DNA of 64,000 nt, from contig NMRA01000325.1 in NCBI GenBank assembly GCA_002633005.1, forward strand, positions 227,290-291,289. The letters run 5' to 3'. Shown one piece after another: positions 33,710-44,683 of the stretch. This DNA comes from Phoronis australis (lineage: Eukaryota > Phoronida > Phoronidae). Both the position numbers and the translations under genes were made by a program. Every line of letters begins with the position of its first letter. The first letter of the stretch is position 1. The notes beneath the pieces are model-generated. The model had not been told where the DNA came from. It did not search any database and saw only the letters and a list, made by a program, of their open reading frames with translations.

Positions 33710-33970
33710 ACAAAGAAATTTGGATTCCTGTTGAAAGCGGGAAATATCTACAAAGCAATCCCGTAGACAAGTACACTACTTCTGTTCTGAAAGGCCAGAC
33801 CATTGGTCCTTGCAATAACAGCAGAACTTTTGTGTTCGTTTTAAGGCATGGCGGAAGTTTGAAGTGTGTAGTCAAGCTAAATACCGGCGTAGTGGCGAGG
33901 CTCGCGGTCTACAAATTCTGCGCACAATGATTTTTTTCAGGACTGTCGAATATTATTGATAAATTGAAGA
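33710..33970 (+). pseudogene. HIRAN-like domain relic in family R copy 1
   Basis: The translation KEIWIPVESGKYLQSNPVDK continues with YTTSVLKGQTIG, a degraded PRKIS-like block, FVFVLRHGGSLKCVV and, after a frame change, IIDKLKTLL. The order W-x-P, NPxDxY-x-V, GHxPRKIS, FLxxGG-x-I-x-C-x-V, then LxKLKxLL is that of a HIRAN-like domain repeated in many invertebrate transposon-related proteins. Stops and frame changes show it is dead. Confidence 0.55.
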
Positions 33971-34226
33971 CGTTACTGTAAAATTTTAGGACTGTATGTA
34001 AGGCATTTTTCGCACGCACACTTTCATGGACTGGGCGCTTTTTTAGCAAAGTCTGAAAACGCGTGGGGGAGCTCTTATAGGGGCATGGGCGGTTATTACG
34101 GCGAATACTGTATTAATTTTGATGTGGTACTTGTGAAAGATATTTGGAAGAATACTGTTATAGACAATTAGTTACCTCCCAGTATAGACTATATACCCAT
34201 TGTGATGTCTATCTCTGTGTTATCAG

Positions 34227-34358
34227 ATCCTCGTGGACACGGTGTGGGCATTGTCGTATCTAACAGACAGTGGCAACAAACAGATTCAACAAGTGATCGA
34301 TTCAGGAGTTGTGCCCCAGCTCATCCCTCTTCTCAGTCATCCTGAGGTCAAAGTTCAG
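34227..34358 (+). CDS. KPNA3/4: Importin alpha, coding exon 7
   Basis: Residues 255-298, in phase 0 at both ends. [17 protein letters not shown] carries the Trp where the paired Asn is replaced by Tyr, as in the central armadillo repeats of the family; [17 protein letters not shown] follows. Acceptor TATCAG, donor GTGGGA (weaker than the others). Confidence 0.95.
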
Positions 34359-35203
34359 GTGGGAATCTTAATAATTGTGCTCGGAATTGTCGTTTTTTAA
34401 GTGAGCAAATGGATATGGTCAGCAGTACATTTGACAGGGACATCCTGTGTAATCTCTGCACTAGGGTAATAGCCAGTGTTGTAAGTGAAGTTCCTTTGTG
34501 AAGTTGTTCTTTTACTTACAATAATTTTTATATTGCCTGCATCATGGGCCAGCTATATGGAGAGGTTTTATCAAAAGTGAGATCAAATCTTGAGTTGTCT
34601 GAAGGATTCGGTGCATAAACTAGAACAACTGAATGGTGGAACTTGTCTGAGTTACACGAATATCTGAGTTTTACACATCCAAGCAATATTCAGAGTTTTC
34701 TTGTCCGACAGTACTCAGAACTTTTCTTGTCACTGTTTTTAAATTGCTGTACAACAGACATTAGACTTGTTCCAAATAATCAGGACTCCGATTCTGTTTC
34801 ATATGTGTGAAGTCTATGGGGAACTCTTCTCGAGGGCTTGTGCTTAATCAATCGTGTTTTTGTGTTCACACATGCATGTTTGTGGGGCATATTGCCATTA
34901 TCTCAGTTTAGCATCACTTGTTATGCCTTTGCCATTCGCGGTGCACATGGAGGGTACTTGTAGTACAAGCCAAAAGTATTCAGACAAAATGACGCGAAAT
35001 TCCTTGTCATGTCAGTCACAGTAGTCTCCCCTGATGACCGTCAGAGCAGTTTCCCCTGATCACCAAGAATGAAGAGGAATTAACAAGATAATAAATAAAG
35101 TGGCTCAGCCAGTCTGTAATTACAATTTTGTTGCCCTAATATTTGTTGCCAGTAATTTATGAAATAATTAGCAGCCATGACAGAAAATTCTGATTGCTTT
35201 TGT

Positions 35204-35545
35204 CTTGTACTATGTCAATGCTCTGTCTTGCTCTTGTCTTGTACTCTATCTATGCTCTGTCTTGCTCGTGTCTTGTACTCTATCAATGCTCTGTCTTGCT
35301 CTTGTCTTGTACTCTATCTATGCTCTGTCTTGCTCTTGTTTTGTACTCTATCAATGCTCTGTCTTGCTCTTGTCTTGTACTCTATCAATGCTCTGTCTTG
35401 CTCTTGTCTTGTACTCTATCTATGCTCTGTCTTGCTCTTGTCTTGTACTCTATCTATGCTCTGTCTTGCTCTTGTCTTGTACTCTATCAATGCTCTGTCT
35501 TGCTCTTGTCTTGTACTCTATCAATGCTCTGTCTTGCTCTTGTTA
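35204..35545 (+). repeat. Minisatellite, 34-bp unit, 10 copies, abutting exon 8 acceptor
   Basis: The unit is TCTTGTACTCTATCAATGCT followed by CTGTCTTGCTCTTG, with CTCTGTCTTGCTC recurring every 34 bp from 35221 to 35527. The last unit runs into TTACAG, so it supplies the polypyrimidine tract of exon 8. Because 34 is not a multiple of three and no unit has a stop, all three frames stay open; those peptides are artefacts. Confidence 0.97.
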
Positions 35546-35548
35546 CAG

Positions 35549-35677
35549 ACGGCAGCCCTTCGAGCTGTTGGCAACATCGTCACGGGAACGGACGAACAGA
35601 CCCAGGTGGTGTTGGAATGCGGTGCTCTACATCACTTCCGTGGTCTTCTCGAACACTCAAAGGATAAAATTAACAAG
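35549..35677 (+). CDS. KPNA3/4: Importin alpha, coding exon 8
   Basis: Residues 299-341, phase 0 at both ends. [20 protein letters not shown] is nearly invariant in KPNA3/KPNA4. The acceptor TTACAG follows the minisatellite; the donor is GTATAC. Confidence 0.96.
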
Positions 35678-36681
35678 GTATACAATAAATTCGGCCCTGG
35701 GTTTAGGAGGCTGCGGTGTTGCAGATGATCGGAAGAGTGCCAACTAGCTCTGTATTTGTATGTAAAACTGAATATGATACTTTTTTAAAGACTTTTTCTT
35801 TTACTCACTGGCTCGTACTGGCTTCTCACTTCTTGTTCATATGTTGCCCACTATGTATGATGATTTCCTGTGATGTGTGGCTGAAGTGATGAAATTGAAA
35901 TCTCGACGGGCGTCCGAGTCGGTCTGAAGGGCTGGCACACTGTGTGATGTAGCGATTAGGACAAGTTGCATGACTGTAGACATTAGACGGGTGATTTACA
36001 TATATTTTATTGCGTGCTCGGGCTACCGACCACCAACGCCGCCATCAAGTCTGGCGCTGCTACCAAGGCTTTAGATGTTTCTAACTGCAACTGGTGTCGT
36101 GCGTGAACATTCACAAATCGGGTTTTGCTTGCGGTTGCACCTTCCTCCCCTATGGAGTTCTAACACATGAGACAATGGAATGATCTTCTCTTGCAATTTG
36201 TTTTTCATTTTGATTTGAAGTTATTTTTCAAATTGAGCTTTTGATCCCCTCCCACTTTCACACACTTTCTCGGCTCCTTTTTGCTCCCTTTCTTTTAACA
36301 CAGGTCGCGTAGCCCCTTTTTCTCTGCGTCCGCCCTTCACATGGCTACTTTGGTTGTTTGTCCGTCTTCCTGATTGGCGCGTAGTGGGTAGATTCAGTGT
36401 GTTGAGTGCTGTCACCTCCTGATGATCGACCACCTGATCCGCGAGGGTCTAGAGCACTCGCTGCTGACTTAGTAAAAGGTCTGAGGTCATGTGACCGATG
36501 ATAACAACAAGGCAGCTCTTGCGGTGAAGGTTTTGCAAATGCCCAGAGATTTCACGTGCCATGGAGGCATGGTTCTGATCAGCCATATCACAAGACATTT
36601 TCTGTGTTATTTGTACTGTCCATAACAGGACTTAGAATGTGGAACTCTGTCTACTCAACCCATGTTGACAACCATTTTCAG
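35678..36681. other. KPNA intron 8
   Basis: About 1.0 kb with no recognised gene or repeat. Purine-rich minus-strand frames near 36221-36433 are unsupported. Confidence 0.6.
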
Positions 36682-36786
36682 GAAGCTGTTTGGTTCCTGT
36701 CCAACATCACTGCTGGTAACCAGACGCAAGTGCAGTGTGTCATCGACAATAACCTAATGCCGCTGATCATTCGCCATCTAAGTGAA
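36682..36786 (+). CDS. KPNA3/4: Importin alpha, coding exon 9
   Basis: Residues 342-376, phase 0 at both ends. [18 protein letters not shown] carries Trp and Asn of the minor NLS-binding site. Acceptor TTTCAG, donor GTAAGT. Confidence 0.96.
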
Positions 36787-37275
36787 GTAAGTAACTGTTA
36801 CAAGTCACTTAGATGCTGACATAGCAGTCGTCTTCAACACAATTTTTTAGGTCTTCTCAATACTATATAGTTCTGTTGATTCTTTCACAAAAATTGGTCA
36901 CCAGAGGGTGACACTGTTATTTGCCGTAATTAGCTCAGACAAAGGTTGTAGGTAATTCTCTTTCTGATGAGATTAACTTTTACAAACCTGCTGCTGTAGG
37001 ATATGCATGCAGAAGTTTCATGTTTCTGAGTGCAATCTTAACATGGCAAAGTTGTGCATTTTACTTTGTTTTTCTAACCACGGGTGTTAATCATATTTCA
37101 ATGTGCTGAATGTATTTCACATTCAGTAGAGACCAGTGGGGTACTTAATCATGTAATTTACTGATGGCTCTCTAGTTTTATCCTCAATGGATTGTGTGGG
37201 ATTCATTGTTGTATAGCTTACTAGTAAAACATGAGATACTACAAGGTGTCTAATGATTCTCCATATTTCCATCAG

Positions 37276-37510
37276 GGCGAGTTTCAGACGCAAAAGGAGG
37301 CTGCGTGGGCAATCAGCAACTTGACGATCAGCGGCAACCAACAGCAGGTCGACTACGTGGTGTCGCTGGGTGTGATTCCGCCATTCTGCAAGTTGCTAGG
37401 TGTCAAGGATGCACAGGTGGTTCAGGTGGTGTTGGACGGGCTGAACAACATGCTCAAGTTTGCTGGTGACAAGTTGGAGCATGTTACAGAGCAGATTGAG
37501 GAATGTGAAG
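37276..37510 (+). CDS. KPNA3/4: Importin alpha, coding exon 10
   Basis: Residues 377-454 plus one base. [20 protein letters not shown] and [20 protein letters not shown], then LDGLNNMLK, cover the last NLS-binding repeats and the start of the CAS-binding region. Acceptor CATCAG, donor GTAGGA. Confidence 0.96.
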
Positions 37511-38561
37511 GTAGGAAACATGTGTGGCTTTCTTGCACCAATGTGACAGCTTTACAGTAATGCTGTGGGAACAAGATGATGTGAATTTACCACAGGTCTT
37601 GCACCTCCACTAAACTGGTATGTTGTGGTTGCAGGAGTGGCAAACTCTGCTAGACTTCAAATTTGGCACAATCAGGGAGCATTTTGCTCCCTTCATTTTG
37701 TTAATTTGCGTTGTAGGCTGTGCAATCAAAATCCAGAAATTCTTCAACCTGAAAAGCTTTTTAACTTTGTTTTATTTCAAGCTTCAAAAGCTAGATGCAA
37801 AGGTATGCTTTTGGGATTAAAATTTAGGTTGTAACCCTGTTCGCTGCACTGTATATTAATACTGGCAATGTAAACGGGTAAATGAGCATGATGGCCGATT
37901 GATGGGTTAAGTGAACTTAAAGTCTTGCAACTCAGCTGTAACTCTTTGTATTAAACTGAAAATCAACGGTTTTTCATGTTACCTTTAGTAAAAAGTACAA
38001 TTTCTGTTTATCATAGAGACATTATTCTTCGTCAAGTGTTGTTTCCCTGGCATGCAACAGCAGAAAGTGACCTAATGGCACAAGTAATCGACACAATCTT
38101 TGTTCAACAGCGAGTATTTCATTGTGTTTGTTCTGAATGGACATGTAGGTAGAATCAAGATGAAAGGTGTTAGCTAGTCTTTCTATGCTACTTTCAGTTG
38201 TTCCGCGGATAGTAAGAACAGGAATTCGCGGAAATTTGTTTTTCAAAGATAACTGTGGATCTGTAACATCAAATAATGGTTGCGTTCCCTTTAATGCCTA
38301 CAAGAGAGGTGTGAACCTGTAGTGTGTGTAACTCTGCTGTAACAGACGTAGCAACTGGAAATTAAAGCTTATATGTGGGACAGTAACAGTCAAGTCTATG
38401 AGTTAAGTTCTCGGTGATGTTCTTTTCCAACAACGCGATTCATTTTGAGTCTTTGTTACCCAAATATCAAGTTGTGGTCATTGTTGGTATGAATTCAGTC
38501 GCCCAGTACGTGCTGGGTTCTTGTGTCTCAGATTCATAGGCTCGTCTCCATTTTATTGCAG
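37511..38561. other. KPNA intron 10
   Basis: About 1.05 kb of AT-rich intron with no recognised gene or repeat. Confidence 0.6.
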
Positions 38562-38653
38562 GCCTTGACAAGATCGAGCTGTTGCAGAACCACGAAAACG
38601 GGGAGATATACAGGCTGGCCTATAACATCATTGGTCAATATTTCAGCGAAGAC
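38562..38653 (+). CDS. KPNA3/4: Importin alpha, coding exon 11
   Basis: Residues 455-485. GLDKIELLQNHENGEIYRLA then YNIIGQYFSED is the C-terminal helical region that binds the export factor CAS. Acceptor TTGCAG, donor GTGAGT. Confidence 0.95.
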
Positions 38654-38702
38654 GTGAGTAGCCAAGTTGTTTGTGACTGACCTTGTGCTTGGCAACTTGT
38701 CA

Positions 38703-38908
38703 TTTTTATGCGCCCACATATAAATATATATATATATATATATTTATTTATATGTGGGCGCATTATGCCGTCATCCCTGTCGTTAATCTGTCTGCCGTCC
38801 ATTCTTAGTCTACTGCTCTATCTCCAAAATCCTTCAATCCATGTTCATGAAATTTTGAAGGTATGTTCCTTTTTAGGATGGGACAACATGAGCGAATTTA
38901 AGTTCCCG
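38703..38908 (+). repeat. Interspersed repeat family S, left part (split copy)
   Basis: It begins TTTTTATGCGCCCACATATA, then an (AT)n run (about 38719-38745), TATGTGGGCGCATTATGCCG, CTGCTCTATCTCCAAAATCC and TTCATGAAATTTTG. The same order appears at 63418. The copy is broken at about 38909 by the family R element and resumes near 40032. Confidence 0.75.
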
Positions 38909-40031
38909 TGGAGTCGGGATCACGGCAGGTTTAAGTACATATCTGTGCTAGTACATCGTGCCATCTACATGTATGATTGGCGCAACATGAGAAAAATGTC
39001 TGGACGAACACACATATTCTTGTCACGTGACATTTGTATTGAAGTTCGTCTGTATTGAGTAAACGAGTGCGTGCGTATCACCAGAGTTCATTTGCCAGAG
39101 CAGAGACTGTGTTTTGGCCAGAGCAACGCAATCAAATGACCTAGATGTGCGTTGTATCTAAAGAAATTTGCACAAGCAGTAGGCATAAACCAGAGCGTGT
39201 TTCATTCAGCACTTGCAAAGCAGTAGGCCTAAATCAGAGCGTGTTTCATTCAGCACTTGCCGGTCTCATATGCTAAAAACGTTCGACATTTGTCTCAGTA
39301 AGGCCCATATTAGTCGCCGTGTGGCTGGATGCGTACGTGACAGTTATTTTTCGGTGTAAGGGTGTGTAAGCATTTACTGTCAGTGGTCATTTTATCAGAT
39401 ATTTGGCTTAAAAACACCAATTACGGTTAATCAAACAATTCATCTTAAAAGTAACGCAAACATTTTTTATAGTATTAGAAACTGTCGGAAATTAGTGCCA
39501 ACATTCATTTCTTGCCGATGCTATGCTACTCGTTTCATGAATGGGTAGTTCACGACTAATGCCTTTGATAACAGGTTCATGTATGTAGCGCGCGCTTCCT
39601 TGCCACGTGCTTTTAACACTGGCCAAGCTATTTATTAGTCATCGATTCGCGGTTTTCACATGTTCAAAGAAATTTGGATTCCTGTTGAAAGCGGGAAATG
39701 TCTACAAAGCAATCCCATAGACAAATACACTACTTCTTTTCTGAAAGGCCAGGCCATTGGTCCTGGCAAGATCAGCAAAACTTTTGTGTTCGTTTTGAAG
39801 CATGGCAGAGGTTTGAAATGTATTGTCAAGGCTAAATACCGACATAGCAGCAAGGCTCGTGGTCTACAAATTCTGCGCATAATGATTTTTTTCAGGACTG
39901 TCGGATATTATTGATAAATTGAAGACGTTACTGTAGATTTTTAGGTCTGTTGGTAAGGCATTTTTCGCACGTAAATGTTCGTGGGCGGGGGGCGCTTTTT
40001 GGGGCATGGGCAGTTATTACGGCGAATACGG
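38909..40031 (+). mobile_element. Family R element, copy 2, left end missing
   Basis: It starts within the body of the element (GGAGTCGGGATCACGGCAGG, as at 33163 in copy 1) and ends ATTACGGCGAATACGG next to TA. Both sides are family S sequence, so it sits inside a family S copy. The left terminus is absent. Confidence 0.75.
39660..39935 (+). pseudogene. HIRAN-like domain relic in family R copy 2 (best preserved)
   Basis: One open frame of 84 codons reads FKEIWIPVESGKCLQSNPID, KYTTSFLKGQAIG, PGKISKTFVFVLKHGRGLKC and ARGLQILRIMIFF, and, after a stop, IDKLKTLL. This is the clearest version of the domain pattern given for copy 1. The GHxPRKIS block is reduced to GPGKIS. Confidence 0.6.
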
Positions 40032-40600
40032 TATATGTTCTTACTGTGAAGAGGGCAGCTGACGATGATTTTCCGCCGACTTTGGCAACTGTGGCACCTA
40101 CTAGTGGAAGTTTTGTTTGTTTTTGCACTCTGGGCTGTATCTCCTAAACTCTGTACAGAATTTTTTTGAATTTTGCTGGTGTGTTTATATAAAATTCACA
40201 TCAGAGGACGATGACTTTCGGACAGATCGGATAACGATGTGCTCCCTACTGGCAATTTCAGTTTTTACGTTTACCCCTGTATTTTCAAAGGTGGTCAACA
40301 GATTTTCATAAAATTTGGCTGGTAAGCATCGATTAGAAAGATGACGCTATCTTACAGGTTTTGGTTGAATTCGAGGCATTTTGCACCACCTGCTGGCCAT
40401 TTTTACCGTTTTCCAGTCTGTTTTTGCCATCTAATGACCATTTTTATAATACTAAAAACACATATAGAAGCACACCGTTTGCGGTGCTGTTGTGGGCTCA
40501 TTTCAACGCTCCGCGTGGCTCTTGTAACTGTTTATGTCAATGGTTTCTCGCCAATGTTGAAGTCTTGTTTGCTGTGTGGTTCACAGTTTTCCAAGAGCTA
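40032..40600 (+). repeat. Interspersed repeat family S, right part
   Basis: It resumes with TGACGATGATTTTCCGCCGA, then CCTACTAGTGGAAGTTTT and CTGGCTGTATCTCC-like blocks that match 63890-63990. Degenerate internal periods with CTACTGGCAATTTCAG and CCTGCTGGCCATTTTTACC follow, about 140-160 bp apart. Confidence 0.65.
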
Positions 40601-40859
40601 CCCATAACATAACAAGATAAAGACAAAACAAATCATGTATCAACATCATTGAAGAGAATTTAACTAAAAGTGCTGGAAGGGTGCAGAAAGTAAAACGTGC
40701 GTAATGGCGTTATTTTTATTCTTGTAAAAAAATGCATTTTTTGTCTTCTTGCGCAAGAGGTTTCCTTTACATTTTGATCACACTAAAGTAACATGTTGCA
40801 AAATGTTTTCCAATACTTTACCTGACATGACATTGGTTTTGTATTCCCGTTTATAGCAG

Positions 40860-40958
40860 ATTGATGAAGACGCCACAATAGCGCCAGATGCCTCATCACA
40901 GGCCTACAACTTCAACCCGAATGCTGAGATCCCGGCCGAGGGATTCAAGTTCACGTGA
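40860..40958 (+). CDS. KPNA3/4: Importin alpha, coding exon 12 (C-terminus)
   Basis: Residues 486-517 and TGA at 40956-40958. IDEDATIAPDASSQAYNFNP and IPAEGFKFT resemble the IDED ... EGFQF ending of vertebrate KPNA3/KPNA4. The acceptor reads TATAGCAG, a NAGNAG tandem acceptor; using the first AG would add one Gln. I chose the second by family comparison. Confidence 0.93.
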   Translation: MDEDATIAPDASSQAYNFNPNAEIPAEGFKFT

Positions 40959-41175
40959 TCAAAGACAGATCAGCGAAGGACATGGGAAAGGTTGTTTAGT
41001 GAAGACATTGTCGAAAACTTTTGAGACCATGGTTGCAAGTGCACCGTTTTTAAGCCCTCTTCACCTGATGCCAGTTGTCTATAGATTTGTTTTTTGAGCA
41101 GTAAAATGTTGTCCATATGCCATGTGAGCATCTTGCAGTCTTCCCCTCTGTCTTTTACTACCTGGTATACCCGTT

Positions 41176-41181
41176 AATAAA
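41176..41181 (+). terminator. Polyadenylation signal AATAAA for the KPNA gene
   Basis: A canonical AATAAA lies 218 bp after the stop codon in a TTAATAAATG context. It is a plausible end for the 3' UTR, though longer forms cannot be excluded. Confidence 0.6.
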
Positions 41182-41199
41182 TGATTTTACATACAAGAT

Positions 41200-42769
41200 A
41201 ATTTGAAAAACCTTGTGCCAATAGTTGTTCATTTTCTCATTTGATTTAAGTGGTAATGTTTTCATGTTGTGGCCAGCCTTGGCTACAAGAGTCTCGTTTC
41301 ATGTCCATATTTCATGATTTTTAATCCATTGGTGCTTCTGGGTTTAGCCTTACGCTGAAGAAAGTTTAAAAGCAGTGGGAAACTTGTTAAGTATTAAATC
41401 AGCATTACAGCATGCAGAAAGTTGTGTTGGCCAATTGGCAATCAGGTATTTGCAGATACTTAAGAACTGGAATTATCTGCCTACTTTGTACAGGCGTATC
41501 TATGTTTGGTGTTGATAGCGGGCAAGTTGAGATTGGTTATTTATGGTGTGCATCAAATTAAGTAATCTCCAAGTCTCGATACCTATTCTGTACTAATGTT
41601 TTGAGAAACAACGCTGAATATTTTGTCCATGCTTGAAGTTGGAATTGTCAGAAATATGGATTTGTATAAAATTTTATGTTTACTGGGATGAGAAATGCAA
41701 ATGCTTGTCATTGAGAATTTGTTGTCCCAGTATAGCAGTCCTAATCTGTAACAAAACCTGGACTGTTATTATTTAACATGTCTGGAGAGAATCTTTATTC
41801 GTTAAAGTGTAAATATTGTAAATGAATTTTTAAAAGGGTTTTATATCTGCCATTGTACGTTGACTTGTGGCTCTTTGTTAAAATTTAAATTTGAGACAAA
41901 ATTTACGAATACAGACTGTATCTCTCCAGGTATGGTGTTTGGCTGTAATAGTCATATAGCTGCTATTTGCAGGTTTGTGCACATTGTAAATACAGCTGAA
42001 AAGTTGAAAACATCTGTCATGTTGTTTCTGTCTCTGTCATTGCACTACACACAAAAATGTTGTAAGGCAACAGATTCTCTTAGTTATACATATCATAGTT
42101 TACTAAGACATTTTTATTACATAAAAACCGTGCATGATCAAAAAGCACAAGTGTCAAAACTATTTCAGTTCACAGAACATTGCGAGACAGCACACAGGGC
42201 CCTCGATTTTGGGGATAAACGTTGGGTACCAACAACCTATGAAAAACCACATGAAATAACAGTCCACTATTCCCCTCAAAATAAAAATCACTTGTGCAAA
42301 ACATTAGTTTTGTCTGTCTGAGGAATTGTCTATGTCTATGAGAGTGGCAGCAAGGGGTTTGGAATTTGTGGTGAGGGGTGTCCCCTGTGACAAAAAAAAA
42401 ATCCTCTCTCGAGACACCGGCACCATTCCCAAATGCAAATGAGAGTCTTGGCACAGTTGAAAAATTACTGGAACACGGGGTTGTATTTATCCCACGTGGA
42501 GTGAAACCTGACCACGTCAGATGTGCATTTGATTCGGACTAAGTTCAGAGACTCGGTTGTTCCAATCTTACCTTCATAGTAAGATTCCACCGCACTGATG
42601 ACATTTCTAAGCCTGGCTAGGTCAGAGTATTGCTGCACTGAACAGATTGAAACGGTGTGAATTTTGTTGCAGTTGCTGCAACATGTCCTTGATTGTGAAT
42701 CCTGTTGCTCAAATTGAATTTTGCTTAGCGGGGCTTCACTGCAGCCTAAGATATCCCGCAAGTCGTGAA
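41200..42769. other. Downstream of KPNA, no gene recognised
   Basis: 41200-41860 is AT-rich and may be alternative 3' UTR. The 153-codon plus-strand frame at 41860-42321 has no recognised domain and irregular composition. Minus-strand 42465-42761 gives a 98-codon frame with a CCSNCNKIH segment, which may be decayed LINE sequence continuing from the next feature. Confidence 0.4.
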
Positions 42770-42920
42770 ATTAATTGAAAATTACCAGGAATGGTCATTG
42801 AAACACCAGAGCCATGGAAAACACTAGTGTTTAAAACTTTCAAGTCTTCCGCAAACAGCCACGATTCCTGAATGAAAATGATATCGAATTAAAACGACTG
42901 AGCAAATCGGGAACTTCAGG
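42770..42920 (-). pseudogene. LINE endonuclease (APE-type) fragment
   Basis: The minus strand reads FDIIFIQESWLFAEDLKVLN, then TSVFHGSGVSM. The motif Asp-Ile-x-x-x-Gln-Glu-x-Trp-Leu is the catalytic Glu region of the apurinic-like endonuclease of non-LTR retrotransposons, and HGSGVSM fits the following HG-x-SG-M block. Flanking frames are broken. No reverse transcriptase was seen. Confidence 0.65.
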
Positions 42921-44683
42921 GAAACCTCGGCACTAGTTGTAGCAACCTGCAGGTAACTGGGTTGAGCATAACTTGAGACACGTAACCTCACTAGGGTAAT
43001 CGGCCGTCTGCTTCATCTCATTAGAAACTTGTGAAGATGTGAACGTGGAATAATTTTCTAAGAGATCACTAAATGATTCCTATGAGTGGACTACAGGTGG
43101 CACTTTTTCTGTGAACACACATTTACATCACTCTCCCAGGAACTTCCTATTTAACCATCACCACAGGAATATTCCACGACTCAGGCAGAACGGTAAACCT
43201 GCTACCAGTGCACAAGTGTGTTTTTCAGCCAGAGTATTGGGTCCATAAACACCAAAGGTTTCTCACTCACAGACAATTACAATTAGTATGAATTGTGTTT
43301 CATTTGAACTGCATCAACCTCAGTACTGTCCATCTAAAGATTTGTGACGGGTATAACTTCACTGAAGCTGTAGACGTGTCCAGATCAAATAACGTGGCAA
43401 AAGCATTTGCCTTCCGTTTCCTCACAGGTTTGATTTCAGCATGCCACAGTGCCAAGGGCTTCGTTCCTTTGCATTCACGTCCAACTCTGTTCAAGGGTCA
43501 TACGTGAAGTCTGGATATAACATAGCAGGGCACTGGAGCAAAGCTGATCATACAATGAGTTATAATTATTATATACCAAGATTCTCGAAACAACTCTGTC
43601 AACACAGTTTGAATACATCCACAAAATTTTGTTCAATTTCACCTGAGCTTCGCTCGCCATTTTGAAGAAGTGATGCGAAATCCAGTTCACGAACAATATG
43701 TCCAAGGAACATAAATCTTTCAAGCTCTTCTAGTATATGGCATTTCAGAAACAAAGTAAAATTTAACTATGCTTCTATGTCGTGAACTGCTAGTAACCAT
43801 ATAATTTCCCTTTCCAACACATGCGTGCACCCAGGGGGACTCGAACGAAGTCGGAAAAAGTAGAAAACGAGACAAGAGTCCACTAAAAAAGTAAGAACTA
43901 CCAAAATTCAACGAATGCATAACTTTTTTAGTAAAAGGTCCAAATTCTCAAAAATTCCAGCCCCTGCATTTTTAGGCTAGGTGCGAGCATGCAACATAAC
44001 TCGTGTGACGCCACCTATTCCCTAAGCTTATCAGTGCTTATCACGCATGGTGAAAAAGTTTATGGCAACCTTATAAGTGGAGTTTGAGTTCTTTGCGAAA
44101 TCCATCTTGACTCATAGACAGGTCTCGTCAAGGCTACGCATAGAAACAAAGAATGGCTGAAAAAAGTAAGCACCTTTTCAGTGACCTTCTCAAGAACAGA
44201 GTCTACTATTTTTGGCGACGTGAAATCTTACTCTCACTTGGAGCTGAAATTCAGTTATTGCCGTTGAAGATACATGGGGCTGAAATGCGCAACATGATAG
44301 GGAGCGTCAGTGCCCCTATGACTGACTACCAAGGCTGACAGCACGACACGTTTCCTATTTAGCACCCTTAAGAGAGTAGATGTAGGAATCTGCGCAGAAA
44401 GATTAATCCTACGTTAGACAGGACAATATAGGAGTCACAACATAGTGCAACAATGAAGGAATTCAACAGGAAGGTAATGATAATAGCTTGTCAAAACATT
44501 TACACAATTATATAAACGTTTCAAAAGGTTTGTTTGCAGTTATGTAAATATGTTTATTTAAGAGAACCTCATCACCTTTTCGTTGGCCATTTGGCCCAAA
44601 ATGTTGGTTTTACACTACCTAGTACAGAAATAGTAACAATCTTTATGGGTGTGATATAAAATTTCATTGTAGATTATACTTAC
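42921..44683. other. Intergenic, possible unplaced exons, unrecognised
   Basis: Short open frames exist on both strands (for example a minus-strand ATG at 43661 starting MASEAQVKLNK and a plus-strand ATG at 44153 starting MAEKSK, each near a GT), but frames do not join across candidate splice sites and no family is recognised. Confidence 0.3.

Larger units (their letters stand above)
32020..34110 (+). mobile_element. TA-flanked element family R, copy 1, with HIRAN-like relic
   Basis: Termini CCGTATTAGCTGTAATAACC and its near-complement, GGTTATTACGGCGAATACTG, are each next to TA. CCGTATT...AATACGG ends with a TA duplication suggest a Tc1/mariner-like or related TA-targeting family. It is interrupted by a Harbinger-like MITE (32347-33123) plus 3-bp duplication; without it the element is about 1.31 kb. 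Confidence 0.75.
26057..34226. other. KPNA intron 6 (8.2 kb), transposon nest
   Basis: Holds the 26321-31527 segment with nested family C element, then the family R element with a nested Harbinger-like MITE. 31528-32019 and 34113-34226 show nothing recognised. Confidence 0.7.

Noticed and set aside
35177-35747. Three overlapping 157-183 codon open frames with Cys/Leu/Ser-rich peptides
   Set aside because: They are the 34-bp minisatellite read in all three frames; only the last part overlaps a real exon, in the frame TAALRAVGN.
41860-42321. 153-codon plus-strand frame downstream of KPNA
   Set aside because: No recognised domain, no splice or promoter context, and irregular composition; probably chance in AT-rich sequence.
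43300-43723. A spliced minus-strand gene starting MASEAQVKL at 43661
   Set aside because: The candidate donor and acceptor phases do not match and no family is recognised.
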